Shown: in pieces, positions 52,515-62,277 of the stretch | How positions within the stretch are numbered: position 1 is the stretch's first letter | Layout: the number at the start of each line of letters is the position of its first letter | Assembly (NCBI GenBank): GCA_964404745.1 | Contig: CAYOLG010000004.1 | Span: forward strand, 97,734-161,733 | Reading direction: 5' to 3' | DNA from: Pelagisphaera sp964404745 | GTDB lineage: Bacteria; Verrucomicrobiota; Verrucomicrobiia; Opitutales; Opitutaceae | DNA: 64,000 nt | Notes under the pieces: model-generated | What the model was told of the DNA's origin: nothing | Seen by the model: the letters and a program-made list of their open reading frames with translations, nothing else | Databases searched by the model: none | Position numbers and translations under genes: made by a program

Positions 52515-53303
52515 ATGCGAGAATACTACGTAAGAAAAAAGGGCGACGAGGAAGCGAGTGGTCCTTACAACCTCGACCAGATCACCTCACTGATCGAGGC
52601 CGGAAAGCTTGATAAGGAAGCTTACGTATACGACATCGACAAGGAGGCGTGGATACCCATCGAGGAAAACGAAGAGCTAATGGAGATCCTCTACCCGCAA
52701 AAAACGAAGCTCTCGCTACAGGTTGAACCTGAGGAAACCGAGGAGGAAGCTAGAGAGCAGGAAAAGGCCGAGAAGAAAAAGGCGAAAGGTGGCGAGGAGA
52801 GGAAGAAGTCGATCTCCGTTACTGAGATGCTCGCCCAAGCAGAAGGCCGCAATGATTCAGGAGGCCGTTCTCCAGTCGAAAAGCGGGCACGGTCCGCCTT
52901 CATTGGCCTGCGCTTCACCACCCTGTTTATTCTCGGAGCCGCGGTAAGCATGATTTTCTTGGAGTGGGATCTGGTCAAAACCGCTAATGCTCTGCAAATG
53001 TTGCAGAGCCCTTACTTCGTCTTCGCCGTAATCGATATTGTTCTCGGCATTATCCTTCTCTTGCAAGTTACGGAAATTTATCCGCTCGTAAGACTGCGAG
53101 CAGCCATCGGCCTCGGCACCTTGAGCATACTCTTTCTAACGAGTGGCGATCACCTCCTCGCTATCGCCAATGGCGTACTCTGCATCAGCATCTATTTTTG
53201 CACCGCTACCTTGAGCATGCCTAAGGTGATACCATTCTGCATCACCGGCATTGTCGGCCTGGCTGGCTACATTACGCTCGTCATCCTCCCGATTTTCTCG
53301 TAA
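52515..53303 (+). CDS. GYF_2 domain membrane protein
   Basis: A 262-residue protein. Residues 1-65 form a GYF_2 domain (YYVRKKGDEEASGPYNLDQI, then GKLDKEAYVYDIDKEAWIPI), residues about 70-110 are a charged Glu/Lys linker, and the C-terminal half has four membrane helices (LRFTTLFILGAAVSMIFLEW, FVFAVIDIVLGIILLLQVT, LGTLSILFLTSGDHLLAIANG, VIPFCITGIVGLAGYITLV). GYF_2 domains bind peptides and are common in PVC and Bacteroidetes membrane proteins. The upstream TTG extension (52467) is ignored because the domain starts at MREYYV. BrkB follows 26 bp downstream. Confidence 0.75.
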   Translation: MREYYVRKKGDEEASGPYNLDQITSLIEAGKLDKEAYVYDIDKEAWIPIEENEELMEILYPQKTKLSLQVEPEETEEEAREQEKAEKKKAKGGEERKKSISVTEMLAQAEGRNDSGGRSPVEKRARSAFIGLRFTTLFILGAAVSMIFLEWDLVKTANALQMLQSPYFVFAVIDIVLGIILLLQVTEIYPLVRLRAAIGLGTLSILFLTSGDHLLAIANGVLCISIYFCTATLSMPKVIPFCITGIVGLAGYITLVILPIFS

Positions 53304-53329
53304 ACAGGCGTCATTCAAAAAGGCGCCTC

Positions 53330-54823
53330 ATGAACCCGTGGATAGCCCGACTCATTGCCCACAAGAACCGCATCCGAAATCGGATGTGGAAAACCGCCAT
53401 TGCCGATGCCCACCGCAGCGAGCGAGCCCTCTATGCCGCTTTGCGAGTGGTCTCCCTCACCTGGATAGGGATCAAGGAAAACCGGCTCATTAATCGGGCG
53501 GCAGCCCTAAGCTTTAGCTCTTTGATCGGGCTCATCCCGATGACGGCGATCATGATCCTCGTTTCCGGGTTTGCTCTGGAAAAGACCGATCCCGATCTAG
53601 TGGTTAATAATATTTATAAAGGAATCAGCTATATTGCTCCCCAATTAGCCAGCTTAGAAGAATTCACCAACGAGGATGCATCCGTTGGAGAGGAAAGCCG
53701 AGCCCAGCTCAAGAGCTACATCGAGAAATTTGTCGATGCCAGCCAATCGGGAGCGGTCGGAATCAGTGGTATCATCGTTCTTATTTTGATCGTGGTTCAA
53801 CTGTTCTCCTCGATCGAAGGCGCCTTGAACGATATCTGGGGCGTCAATCGGGGAAGAAGCTGGATTCTCCGCGTGGGTACCTACTGGACGGTGATCACCC
53901 TGGGTACCGTCCTGGCTGGAACCGGTCTGGCCCTACTAGCAGCACAAGCCCTGAAATGGAGCGATTTCGCGGCAAATTTGCCCGATGTAGTAGCTCTGGA
54001 GACATTGATAAAGTGGGTTTCAAAGATGGGCAGCTTCCTAATGCTCTGCACCGTACTGGCCTCCTTTTACAGATTCATACCCAACACAATCGTCACTTGG
54101 CGGGCCAGCTTCATCGGGGCGATTTGCGCCTTGGGTCTAATAGGAGCGAACAATCTAGCCGCTTTCACTCTTTACTCAAATCGCGTGCAGCTAGACCAAA
54201 CCCTTTATGGCTCGCTGGCTATCGTTCCCGTGCTCATGTACGGGATGTACTTTTTTTGGCTCTTCATTCTGTTGGGGGGACGGGTGTCTTATGCCGTGCA
54301 AAACGCCCACTTTAAGAGTGACAATATCGCTTGGGATAAGCTGAGCTTCGCATCCAAAGAGAGTATCTCGCTCCTTCTCTTCGCCACCATCTGCCGGCGC
54401 TTTCGGGATTGCCAACCCGCTTTGAGCGGACGCGAGCTCGCGGAAATCTCTAAACTTCCTACCCAATACGTGAATGCCAGCCTTATCAGGCTAGGCGACT
54501 TGCATTTGGTTTCTTCCATTCCGCCTGACGCAGGCGAACCGTTTCAAAATTATAAATATCAGCCCGCTCTTCCCTTGGATAAGATCGAGCTGATCGACTT
54601 CAAAGACCGCTTTGAAGGGCATGGGAAAATGCCTGACGAATCGCTGTTCGACGACTACGATCCAGTCGTAAAACGGTTTCACGAGTCATTGGCCCAAGCC
54701 CAGAGATCCGCCCTCAGCGACTTGACTATGGAAGATGTTATCGATCTCGCTGACGAGTCGAATCGGTCCGATGACCTGAACTCGAATCCGACAAATCCAA
54801 ACGAACCATCACCCACTCTATAG
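53330..54823 (+). CDS. YihY/BrkB family inner-membrane protein
   Basis: A 497-residue membrane protein with six helices typical of the YihY/virulence-factor BrkB family (NRAAALSFSSLIGLIPMTAI, VVQLFSSIEGALNDIWGVNR, VTWRASFIGAICALGLIGAN, VPVLMYGMYFFWLFILLGGR). It has a long cytosolic C-terminal tail with a winged-helix-like stretch (RELAEISKLPTQYVNASLIR), as seen in UPF0761. Function in the family is not established (transport of an anionic compound has been proposed for relatives). It lies between the GYF and PpiD-like genes. Confidence 0.85.
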   Translation: MNPWIARLIAHKNRIRNRMWKTAIADAHRSERALYAALRVVSLTWIGIKENRLINRAAALSFSSLIGLIPMTAIMILVSGFALEKTDPDLVVNNIYKGISYIAPQLASLEEFTNEDASVGEESRAQLKSYIEKFVDASQSGAVGISGIIVLILIVVQLFSSIEGALNDIWGVNRGRSWILRVGTYWTVITLGTVLAGTGLALLAAQALKWSDFAANLPDVVALETLIKWVSKMGSFLMLCTVLASFYRFIPNTIVTWRASFIGAICALGLIGANNLAAFTLYSNRVQLDQTLYGSLAIVPVLMYGMYFFWLFILLGGRVSYAVQNAHFKSDNIAWDKLSFASKESISLLLFATICRRFRDCQPALSGRELAEISKLPTQYVNASLIRLGDLHLVSSIPPDAGEPFQNYKYQPALPLDKIELIDFKDRFEGHGKMPDESLFDDYDPVVKRFHESLAQAQRSALSDLTMEDVIDLADESNRSDDLNSNPTNPNEPSPTL

Positions 54824-54955
54824 GCGACCCTCGAGGAGATGGCAGGGGGCCATGGGTAAGCCTCCCGGCATTATAGGTCGAAACCAGGCCGTTTTGCCAA
54901 TTGACAGGCGACCTCGCCATCCTAACTTAGCCCTTCCAAGATTGCCAAACAACCC

Positions 54956-56644
54956 ATGATTTCCTGGCTTCAAACCAATCTGCAAAAGCACTTTCGCTTT
55001 CTATTCGTCATCCTTCTCGGAGTCGTAATCGTCGCCTTCGTATTCACGATTGGAGCGGCTCCCGGTATCGGCGACGGCCGTCAGAACATTCCCAATTTGA
55101 GATTCTTCGAGGTCGAGCTAACCACCGATTCGCAGCGTCAACAGTTTTTCAACGAAGCCTATTACAGCTCGCTGCTGAGCGGCGCCCCCATGAACCAGCA
55201 ACAGCTCAATCAATACGCCTTCAACCGAGCCGCCGCCCTGCATTTGGCTAACATTCACAATCTTCCTGGACCCAATACCGAACAGTTAACGGAGCATATA
55301 CAAGGCTTAGGGATGTTTTTGGGACCCGACCAAACATTCAGTCGCGATGCCTACTCGCGTTTTCGGGACGAAATTCGGGCCTCTGGTCAAATAAGCGAAG
55401 GCCAGCTTTCGCGGATCATGGAGGCCGACTTCCGAGTCAACAAAGTATTCGAGACGCTTTCCGGACCGGGCTTCGTCTTGGAATCCGAAGTGATAGAGGA
55501 GCTCAAGCTGGATCAAACCCTCTGGTCCGTTGCCGTGGCCGAACTTGATCTTAATGAATTCGAACCGGAAATCGACGATTCCACCGAGAAGCTCGAAGCC
55601 TTCTTTGCCCAGAACAGCTTTCGCTACGCCGCTCCCGCCCGGCGCTCTATTGCCTACCTGGAATTTAGGGCTCTCGACAATATGAGCAAGGTGGACGTCG
55701 AGGACTCCGATCTAAAAAACTACTACGAACGGAATCGATCGCGCTATACGAAAACGGTCGAAGCGGAAAAAAGCGGAGAAGATCAGGCGAACGAGGCTGA
55801 GTCTGGTGCAACCCAGACCGTCCAGCTAACCTTCGAGGAAGCTCGCGACCAAGCCGAATTTGATTACAAACTAGAGCAAGCCCGCCAAATTAGCCGTAAA
55901 ATGGCTGAATCGATAGGCTTAGCCATTGTCGAGCTGGACAATGCTACCGATACTTCGGAATCGCTTACACTCGAACGTATCGAAGCTCTAGCCGAGAACA
56001 GAAGCATCCAAGTTAAACGTACCACTCCATTCGCCAGAAATGAAAGACCTCTAGGTCTTAACTGGAGCCAAAACCTGATCGCCACCTCATTTCAATTGAC
56101 GGACAGCTACATTTACTCTCAGCCCATCATCGAAGGAGACACTACGTACATACTATTGCTAGAGAACGAGAATCCTGAGTTCGTTCCCTCGTTTACGACT
56201 GTCGAAGCCCGCGTCAAAGAGGACTACATCGAAGAGGAGTCGCGGCGACTGCGAACAGAACATGCCAACACGCTGGCTTCTGAGCTTGATGGCCTCGGCG
56301 TAGCCGAATTCAAAACCGACGCGGAATCCAAAGGGATGACCATTTCCGAATTCTCGAAATTCAAGCGACGCGATACCGTCGAAGGCCTCGACTCCGGTCT
56401 CATTTTTTCCATTACCAATCTTGGTGTTGGCGATGTATCTAACGCAACCATACGCGAAGACAAAGGTTACATTGTTCAGGTAGTCGGGAAAGAAATTCCA
56501 GAGATCGACTCGTCCGACGAAGACTTTGAAACGCGAATGGCAGCGCTTTCTGGAAACTACGAGCGCTACGCGGTCGCTCAGTACATCAGTAAATTGGCAA
56601 ACGACGAACTGATAAGAGCAGGTCTAGCGTCTGCTCCAAATTAA
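54956..56644 (+). CDS. SurA_N/PpiD-like periplasmic folding factor
   Basis: A 562-residue membrane-anchored periplasmic protein: a short cytosolic start, one transmembrane helix (FRFLFVILLGVVIVAFVFTI), a SurA_N_3-type helical region (about 35-200), and a long C-terminal region. The layout resembles PpiD, which chaperones outer-membrane proteins. I do not see the clear parvulin signature, so PPIase activity is doubtful and it may be only a chaperone. The SRYTKTVEAEK...QLTFEEARDQ segment and the C-terminal repeat-like halves fit the group. Confidence 0.75.
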   Translation: MISWLQTNLQKHFRFLFVILLGVVIVAFVFTIGAAPGIGDGRQNIPNLRFFEVELTTDSQRQQFFNEAYYSSLLSGAPMNQQQLNQYAFNRAAALHLANIHNLPGPNTEQLTEHIQGLGMFLGPDQTFSRDAYSRFRDEIRASGQISEGQLSRIMEADFRVNKVFETLSGPGFVLESEVIEELKLDQTLWSVAVAELDLNEFEPEIDDSTEKLEAFFAQNSFRYAAPARRSIAYLEFRALDNMSKVDVEDSDLKNYYERNRSRYTKTVEAEKSGEDQANEAESGATQTVQLTFEEARDQAEFDYKLEQARQISRKMAESIGLAIVELDNATDTSESLTLERIEALAENRSIQVKRTTPFARNERPLGLNWSQNLIATSFQLTDSYIYSQPIIEGDTTYILLLENENPEFVPSFTTVEARVKEDYIEEESRRLRTEHANTLASELDGLGVAEFKTDAESKGMTISEFSKFKRRDTVEGLDSGLIFSITNLGVGDVSNATIREDKGYIVQVVGKEIPEIDSSDEDFETRMAALSGNYERYAVAQYISKLANDELIRAGLASAPN

Positions 56645-56655
56645 GAGCGAACCGA

Positions 56656-56904
56656 ATGCCTTTGAAGCGATTTAGGCCCGTCTCCGGTAACTGCAAGCTA
56701 TGCCACGGCGAGCTTGAACTGAGCCTCGGCGGGAATTCTGAATGGCCACGCGACTGCCCGAAATGCGGTCAAATCATCGAGCCCATACAATCCCTTGCCG
56801 CTCCCCCGCCCCGCCTTGCCCGAAAACCCAGTCCGACGGAGGCGAAAGCTGCCGGCTTCCAAGTTTATAAGCGGTTGGGAAAAGGCGAATACGAGAAGCA
56901 ATAA
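56656..56904 (+). CDS. Small zinc-ribbon protein
   Basis: An 82-residue protein with a zinc-ribbon: CKLC (residues 13-16) and CPKC (residues 34-37), 11 bp after the PpiD-like gene. The C-terminal half is basic and ends KRLGKGEYEKQ. I do not recognise a named family. The close spacing suggests cotranscription with the upstream envelope genes. It is a hypothetical protein with a clear metal-binding pattern. Confidence 0.65.
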   Translation: MPLKRFRPVSGNCKLCHGELELSLGGNSEWPRDCPKCGQIIEPIQSLAAPPPRLARKPSPTEAKAAGFQVYKRLGKGEYEKQ

Positions 56905-56975
56905 TCGCCATCGCATCAGATGATGCGACGAATGGAGCTGGCCAACCAAGCCTCATTTCGTCATCAGGAAATTCA

Positions 56976-57935
56976 GTGAAACGCGACAAACGGCATCTCC
57001 TCTACGGGCTTTCAACCGATTCCTATTCGCCCAAGGGTTTATGGCTACTCGGCTTGCTCTACTTCGGCTCGCTTTTCGTCGCGGTTTTTCTCAGCCTCGC
57101 GGCCTGGAAAATCACCCATTACGTAGACCCTGACGGCAGTAGCTACCTAGCAAACAAGCCCTACACGAAATTCTTCGACAGGAGTCGCTGGTTCTGCGTA
57201 CTCCTCATTCTGCCTTTCCTCTTTTGGAAATGCCGCATCACCTCCTTCCAAGCGGCAGGATTTGTTCGGCCATTTGCCATAACAGCAGCCAGTTGGTTCG
57301 CCTACGGAATAGGCATGATCGCTATCATTTACGCCAGCTCCTCAGCCCTCGGAGCTATCCAACTTAGGCCCGATGCATCGATAAGCGGATTCGTAAGCAA
57401 TCTAGGCAATGCCTTGCTAGCGGGCATTCTGGTGGGCGTTTTGGAAGAAGCGGTATTCCGGGGGCTCGTATTCAGAATGTTTTATACAGCGATGAAACCG
57501 ATTCCGGCTATCATCCTGTCTTCCGCCTTCTTCGCTATCCTGCACTTTAAAGCCCCAGCAGATGTGCTTACCGATTCCTCCCCACAAGAAATCGGGCTCT
57601 ACGAGGGGTTTTTCACCGCTTGGGCCATGATATCCGCATTGGTAACCGAATTCGATTTCACTTATCTAGCCTCGATATTTCTCGTGGGCATTCTTCTGCA
57701 CCAGGTCTTCCTGCTTTCCTCCAACCTCTGGGCAAACGCAACCCTGCACGCGGGTTGGGTCTTCACTATCAAAGCGGTGGGCGGCGCCTTTCAAACCTCC
57801 CCCGCCGCGAATGCCTTCACAGGGACGACGCGCGTGGCAGACGGTTACCTGGTAATAGTCGTACTCATCGGATTTTGCGCGATCTTCAGTTGGCGATTGC
57901 GGTCCAAAACAGCGAGTAATGACGAAAGGAAATAA
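56976..57935 (+). CDS. CPBP family intramembrane metalloprotease
   Basis: A 319-residue multi-pass protein with the Abi/CPBP motifs: EEAVFRG with E157, E158 and R162, FFAILHFKAP (His near 190) and NLWANATLHAGWVF (His near 257). Type II CAAX-like proteases cleave membrane substrates or modify peptide maturation; substrate unknown. It starts with GTG (VKRDKRH) and the TolC gene follows 5 bp after its stop. Confidence 0.85.
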   Translation: MKRDKRHLLYGLSTDSYSPKGLWLLGLLYFGSLFVAVFLSLAAWKITHYVDPDGSSYLANKPYTKFFDRSRWFCVLLILPFLFWKCRITSFQAAGFVRPFAITAASWFAYGIGMIAIIYASSSALGAIQLRPDASISGFVSNLGNALLAGILVGVLEEAVFRGLVFRMFYTAMKPIPAIILSSAFFAILHFKAPADVLTDSSPQEIGLYEGFFTAWAMISALVTEFDFTYLASIFLVGILLHQVFLLSSNLWANATLHAGWVFTIKAVGGAFQTSPAANAFTGTTRVADGYLVIVVLIGFCAIFSWRLRSKTASNDERK

Positions 57936-57940
57936 GCTAA

Positions 57941-59443
57941 ATGACAAATCCGCTTCCTGCTCCACTAATTCGATTCCTCCGATTTCCGATCCGGCAACTG
58001 ATAACTGCGACTCTCTGTCTAACAGCGCCTAGCCTCGAGGCTCAAGAAATCCTGACTGTCGAAAAAGCCATTCAAACTGCTTTGAAGAGCAATTTCGACG
58101 TTCGGATAAGCGAGAACACGACCAGACGGGCTGAGCAAGACGTCAAGATAGCCGACGCCGAGTTCGAGCCCAGCTTCGGCATATCGACTTCCGATAGTTT
58201 TTCTACTCAAGTACGCTCTGCCAATGTTCTCGACGGCAGCCCCCAACCTCAATCGAATAGTCAAGCTAGTCGAGCTATCGTATCCAAAGATTTAAATACA
58301 GGGGGAAACCTATCATTGAGCACAAGGTTGAATCGAAATTTCTCCAATTCAACTAACAGCACTATTAATCCCCGCTACGTCGCCAGTACAACCCTCAGTT
58401 TGCGACAACCCCTTCTAAGCGGCTACGGTCCAGACGTCGCCAAGGCCCGACGACGATTGGCTCGGCTTTCCCTTGATCAAGCCAATCTTGATTTCCAGGC
58501 TACCGTGCTCCAAGTGGTAAACGCGGTGGAATCCTCATACCACTCCTTGGCCTTTGCACAAGAGCAGCTGAACGTTAGACGAGCCGCTTTAAAACTGGCT
58601 AATGCCTTGCTCTCGGAAAATAGGACGAAAATGGATACAGGCATCGCCACCAGTCTGGATGTACTCCAAGCGGAAGTTGGCGTGGCCAATGCAACTGACC
58701 GACTCCTGAGAGCGGAAAAAGCCGCTGAAGATGCCAAGGACCGACTGATCACCGTAATCGGTGACGAATCTCTTCGCGACAAACCCTTAATCGTAGAGGC
58801 ACCCGATGTCGAAAATCCTATCGAACCTGATGTGGAACAGACGTTCAACCGCGTAATTGAAAACGCTCCACGCTACTTGACTCTGGTAAATCAGCGACGC
58901 CAACGCGAAATCGAGCTACGGCGAGCCAAGCGCAACCGTCTACCATCGCTCAATCTCAATGGCGATTACGCATTAACCGGCCTCGAGGGCTCGCTGAAAT
59001 CGGCCTACGACGACGTCACGGAAGCCGATAGTTTCAACTGGCAATGGTCCCTCTCTCTCGATGTGCCTTGGGGCCTCAATGAAAGAAGGGCTAACTACCT
59101 GAAGGCCCAAATCCAACTGGATACCGAGGAAGCTCGAGCGATTCGCGAAAAACAGCGGTTGATGCGCGATACGAGAATTGCCGTTAGGAATGTTACCACC
59201 GCGCTTGAGGGAATAAGTATCAGAGAACTGGCCACAAAGTTGAGCATCGAGGAATTCGAAATGGAGAAGGCCAAGTTCGACGCTGGCTTGAGCACGGGAA
59301 GGCAGGTACTGGAGGCTCAACAGAGAATGGACGAATCGCGGGTAGATGAGCTCCAAGCCAAGATCGACCTGTTGAATGCCTATTCCGATTTAAGGGAACT
59401 CGATGGAGCCTCGATCAATCGTTACGGAATACATTTCGACTAA
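57941..59443 (+). CDS. TolC family outer-membrane efflux protein
   Basis: A 500-residue outer-membrane channel. A signal peptide (ATLCLTAPSLEA) precedes the two OEP repeats typical of TolC: EKAIQTALKSNFDVRISENT, STTLSLRQPLLSGYGPDVAKARRRL, and in the second half VDELQAKIDLLNAYSDLRELDG. Such proteins form the trimeric periplasm-spanning channel of tripartite efflux or type I secretion systems. No adjacent membrane-fusion protein gene is visible; the partner pump must be elsewhere. Confidence 0.85.
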   Translation: MTNPLPAPLIRFLRFPIRQLITATLCLTAPSLEAQEILTVEKAIQTALKSNFDVRISENTTRRAEQDVKIADAEFEPSFGISTSDSFSTQVRSANVLDGSPQPQSNSQASRAIVSKDLNTGGNLSLSTRLNRNFSNSTNSTINPRYVASTTLSLRQPLLSGYGPDVAKARRRLARLSLDQANLDFQATVLQVVNAVESSYHSLAFAQEQLNVRRAALKLANALLSENRTKMDTGIATSLDVLQAEVGVANATDRLLRAEKAAEDAKDRLITVIGDESLRDKPLIVEAPDVENPIEPDVEQTFNRVIENAPRYLTLVNQRRQREIELRRAKRNRLPSLNLNGDYALTGLEGSLKSAYDDVTEADSFNWQWSLSLDVPWGLNERRANYLKAQIQLDTEEARAIREKQRLMRDTRIAVRNVTTALEGISIRELATKLSIEEFEMEKAKFDAGLSTGRQVLEAQQRMDESRVDELQAKIDLLNAYSDLRELDGASINRYGIHFD

Positions 59444-59453
59444 GCGATCATTG

Positions 59454-59903
59454 ATGGAATCAGCATTATCCATTGCGGTCATATCGGACACGCACGATAC
59501 CGTTCCCCAAAGTCTAATTACGTCGATAGAGTCTGCTGACGAGATCTGGCACCTCGGGGATATTTGCGAGCGAGAATCTCTGAACCGATTGCGGGTACTG
59601 CCTCCAGACTTCCTATCCGTGCAGGGCAATTGCGATCCCCATGGCCAATCGCCCCAATTACTTGTCCTAGAACGTATGGGAGTTCGGTTCCTGCTACAAC
59701 ATAAACCCCCTAACTCTTCCGAACCCTCCGTCGATGCGGTACTCTTTGGCCACTTGCACTATCCCGTTAAACGCAAAACGACCCATGGCTATGAACTCAA
59801 TCCCGGCGCAGTCCTCGGCCCGCGAAATGGAAGCCAATCTTCATTCGCTTGGCTATCGATCTCAAAAGGCGGCGATTGGAACTGGAGATTAGAAACGATT
59901 TAA
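59454..59903 (+). CDS. YfcE/MJ0936-type metallophosphoesterase
   Basis: A 149-residue calcineurin-like phosphoesterase. All metal motifs are there: ISDTHDT, LGDICE, GNCDPHG, and FGHLHYP. Small single-domain YfcE-type enzymes hydrolyse phosphodiesters in the cytosol. I use the ATG at 59454, just 10 bp after the TolC stop; the longer frame from 59403 overlaps tolC and adds nothing. The gene ends the run of closely spaced genes from 54956 except for the EEP gene 110 bp on. Confidence 0.85.
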   Translation: MESALSIAVISDTHDTVPQSLITSIESADEIWHLGDICERESLNRLRVLPPDFLSVQGNCDPHGQSPQLLVLERMGVRFLLQHKPPNSSEPSVDAVLFGHLHYPVKRKTTHGYELNPGAVLGPRNGSQSSFAWLSISKGGDWNWRLETI

Positions 59904-60013
59904 TACCACATCCCCCCAAAAAAAGATCGAACGGCAGAGACTAAAATGGGCTGCTGCCAGGCGACGGAATTTAAACCTTTCCCCCAAAATCTAAGTCTCT
60001 AGCATAAGACAAC

Positions 60014-60886
60014 ATGCCAGCAGCCACACGCGAAACTCTAAAGACGTTCAGCATAATGAGCTTCAACATCGCGCATGGGCGAGGGCTTTCTCTCTATCAG
60101 GGATTTCACACTTCGAGCGGCATTCGAAAGAATCTTGAGAAAATCGCCCGGCTTATCAAACGCCACTCCCCGGACATCGTCGCATTCCAGGAGATAGACC
60201 AGTCTTCCCACTGGAATCGGCATATCGATCTCTTGAAGCATATTCAAGAGGAAAGCGGATATCCTCACGCAGAACACGGAATCCACAACACGCGATACGG
60301 GCGCAAGCCTCTCTGCTATGGCAATGCCTTTCTTTCGAAGTATCCAATATCCGATTGCACCGTAACCCCTTTCGGAAATCGCGACTTGGGCGAAAAAGGA
60401 TTCATGGACGCCCGGTTCCAAGTGGGATCTACCAGCATCGACATCATAAATCTCCATCTTGATTTCGGATCGCGGCGAGCTCGGATAGCCCAAATCGAGC
60501 CAATTCTCGATCGCATAAAGAGTTTTTCAGAATCGCAATCACAAGAGAACCCGCCGATTATCTGCGGCGATTTCAATACCTGCTCGCGCCGGTTCAGCGA
60601 CGCCGTACGGCAATTTCTAATCAAGGCGGCTCGCCACGCTCACTATACCTATCACCCGCAAAACAAGCGGACCTTCCCCGCCCATCTCCCATCCCGTGGG
60701 CTGGACTTCGTACTTGTACCCCAGCCCTATCAAGTTTCTCAAGCCGAAGTGATCAAAAGCTTCGCTTCAGACCACCTGCCCGTACAAATCCGCGTCGAAC
60801 TCCCCGGGCAAGACGACGGCGCATTTGCCCAACTGGAAATGCCATCCCCTGAGCATGATGTCACGAAAAAGCCTCAAACCCGCTAA
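60014..60886 (+). CDS. Endonuclease/exonuclease/phosphatase (EEP) family protein
   Basis: A 290-residue Mg2+-dependent hydrolase. The EEP motifs are SFNIAHG (N-terminal Asn), AFQEIDQ (Glu), IINLHLDFGS, CGDFNTCS and the catalytic SDHLPV (Asp-His) near 257. The fold acts on nucleic acids, phosphoinositides or sphingomyelin. No signal peptide is obvious. The 3' end overlaps a terminator hairpin at 60868. Confidence 0.85.
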   Translation: MPAATRETLKTFSIMSFNIAHGRGLSLYQGFHTSSGIRKNLEKIARLIKRHSPDIVAFQEIDQSSHWNRHIDLLKHIQEESGYPHAEHGIHNTRYGRKPLCYGNAFLSKYPISDCTVTPFGNRDLGEKGFMDARFQVGSTSIDIINLHLDFGSRRARIAQIEPILDRIKSFSESQSQENPPIICGDFNTCSRRFSDAVRQFLIKAARHAHYTYHPQNKRTFPAHLPSRGLDFVLVPQPYQVSQAEVIKSFASDHLPVQIRVELPGQDDGAFAQLEMPSPEHDVTKKPQTR

Positions 60887-60899
60887 GGCTTGAGGCTTT
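60868..60899. terminator. Hairpin at the end of the EEP gene, possibly bidirectional
   Basis: AAAGCCTCAA and TTGAGGCTTT form a 10-bp stem around ACCCGCTAAGGC. The EEP stop codon TAA (60884-60886) lies in the loop. The convergent SWIB gene ends at 60929, so it may serve both strands; the T-run is short. Confidence 0.65.
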
Positions 60900-60928
60900 C
60901 GAAATCTTATCGTTAAGAAGGGGTGATT

Positions 60929-61204
60929 CTAGCTGGTCACGTGGTTCGAAACTAGTTTCGTCATTTCAAACATCGTAACCTTGTCTCTACCATCGAAGAC
61001 AGCCTTCAGCTTGTCGTCCGCAATGATCTCTCGCTTATTCGAAGGATTCTGCAAATCGTTGGATTTGATGTAATCCCAGAGTTTCTTCGTCACTTCAGTA
61101 CGAGGGAGGGGATCCGAACCCACCACCGCAGCCAGAGCCGCGTCAGGGGTAACGGGTTTCATGAATGCCGCATTGGGCTTTTTATTTGATGAACCTTTAG
61201 CCAT
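60929..61204 (-). CDS. SWIB/MDM2 domain protein
   Basis: A 91-residue protein made mostly of one SWIB domain (FMKPVTPDAALAAVVGSDPL, LPRTEVTKKLWDYIKSNDLQ, then the KLVSNHV end). SWIB domains occur in chromatin proteins of eukaryotes and in Chlamydiae, Verrucomicrobia and other bacteria as single-domain basic proteins, sometimes linked to DNA condensation; bacterial function is not well defined. It is monocistronic. Confidence 0.85.
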   Translation of the reverse strand: MAKGSSNKKPNAAFMKPVTPDAALAAVVGSDPLPRTEVTKKLWDYIKSNDLQNPSNKREIIADDKLKAVFDGRDKVTMFEMTKLVSNHVTS

Positions 61205-61578
61205 AAAGCAATTCCGATAGCCCTTTGTAGACCTGAAGCAAACCTAAACACTTCAAGAATCGCAAAAACCTGCGATTTAATGCTTTAGGAAACGTTATTT
61301 GGTAAATTCACTGCTAATTTCCAGTGGTTTTCCACCAATGAAACTGATTGTCTTAAAACCGTATAATCAGCGCTAAATCCCTGACTTTTCCCACGCTATA
61401 GGCATACTTGCCGGCAAAATTGACCTTGCTCTGGATACCTGTCGCCTGTAGATTGCCTTCGACGTTCAACCGCGACTAGCGTGCCTGTCTTTCTGCAACG
61501 CGACCCGATCGAACTATTTCACTATTCTAAGCCAGTCGCTCGCATATTGTCTGTCGACCCGATTGCCACCCTGAAATC
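61205..61578. other. 374-bp intergenic region
   Basis: Divergent region between the SWIB and response-regulator genes. It has one small hairpin, AATCGCA/TGCGATT at 61258-61277. I see no gene; it probably holds both promoters. Confidence 0.45.
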
Positions 61579-62277
61579 ATGAACAAAGGCCAAACCCGAA
61601 TTGTAGTCATTGAAGACCAAATCATGCTGCGAGATCTTGTCACCAGTCTCGCCCTAAGCATTCCTGGAGTCGCCGTAGTCGGAGAAGCCATTGACGGACG
61701 CGAGGGCCTCCGACTTTGCGAAGACGTGAAACCCGACCTCGTAATTTTCGATCTCTTCCTCCCCAGCTTGAATGGAACCGAAATTCTTAGACAATTCGGG
61801 AAAAAGAATCCGAAGACGCGATTCATCGCCATTTCCGCCAATTTCACTCCCGATTCTATTCGCGAGCTATTGGAACTAGGATGCCACGGCATAATCGCCA
61901 AGAGCTCTTCAGCATCCAAACTTACCGAGGGATTCAAAGAAGTTTCCGAAGGCGGCAGTTACCTGTGCCCCATGGCAGCCAGCCTCCTGCGGGAATCTCA
62001 CCTCTCCCGCACGCAGTACGGACGTCGCAAAGGCCGCCTTTCCAATCGCGAACGCGAAGTGCTACAAGCCGTGGCAGAAGGATTTAGCACCAAGCAAATT
62101 GCCGAGAAACTCGATGTGAGCGTGAAAACAATCGAGGCCCATCGGGCGAATCTCATGAAAAAGGTGAACGCCAGAAGCGCCGTCGAACTTACTCGATGCG
62201 CCTACGAAATGGGCATTATCGAACTCCCCACCCGCTACAATCACTCATCACCCGAGGATAGGCCGAGGCAGATCTGA
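61579..62277 (+). CDS. NarL/LuxR-type response regulator
   Basis: A 232-residue two-component response regulator. The receiver domain has the acidic pocket E12-D13 and the phosphoacceptor D58 (LVIFDLFLPS), T/S and K positions (FIAISANF, IIAKSS). The C-terminal LuxR HTH (LSNREREVLQAVAEGFSTKQ, then DVSVKTIEAHRANLMKK) binds DNA. No histidine kinase gene is adjacent, so the partner is elsewhere. Confidence 0.9.
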   Translation: MNKGQTRIVVIEDQIMLRDLVTSLALSIPGVAVVGEAIDGREGLRLCEDVKPDLVIFDLFLPSLNGTEILRQFGKKNPKTRFIAISANFTPDSIRELLELGCHGIIAKSSSASKLTEGFKEVSEGGSYLCPMAASLLRESHLSRTQYGRRKGRLSNREREVLQAVAEGFSTKQIAEKLDVSVKTIEAHRANLMKKVNARSAVELTRCAYEMGIIELPTRYNHSSPEDRPRQI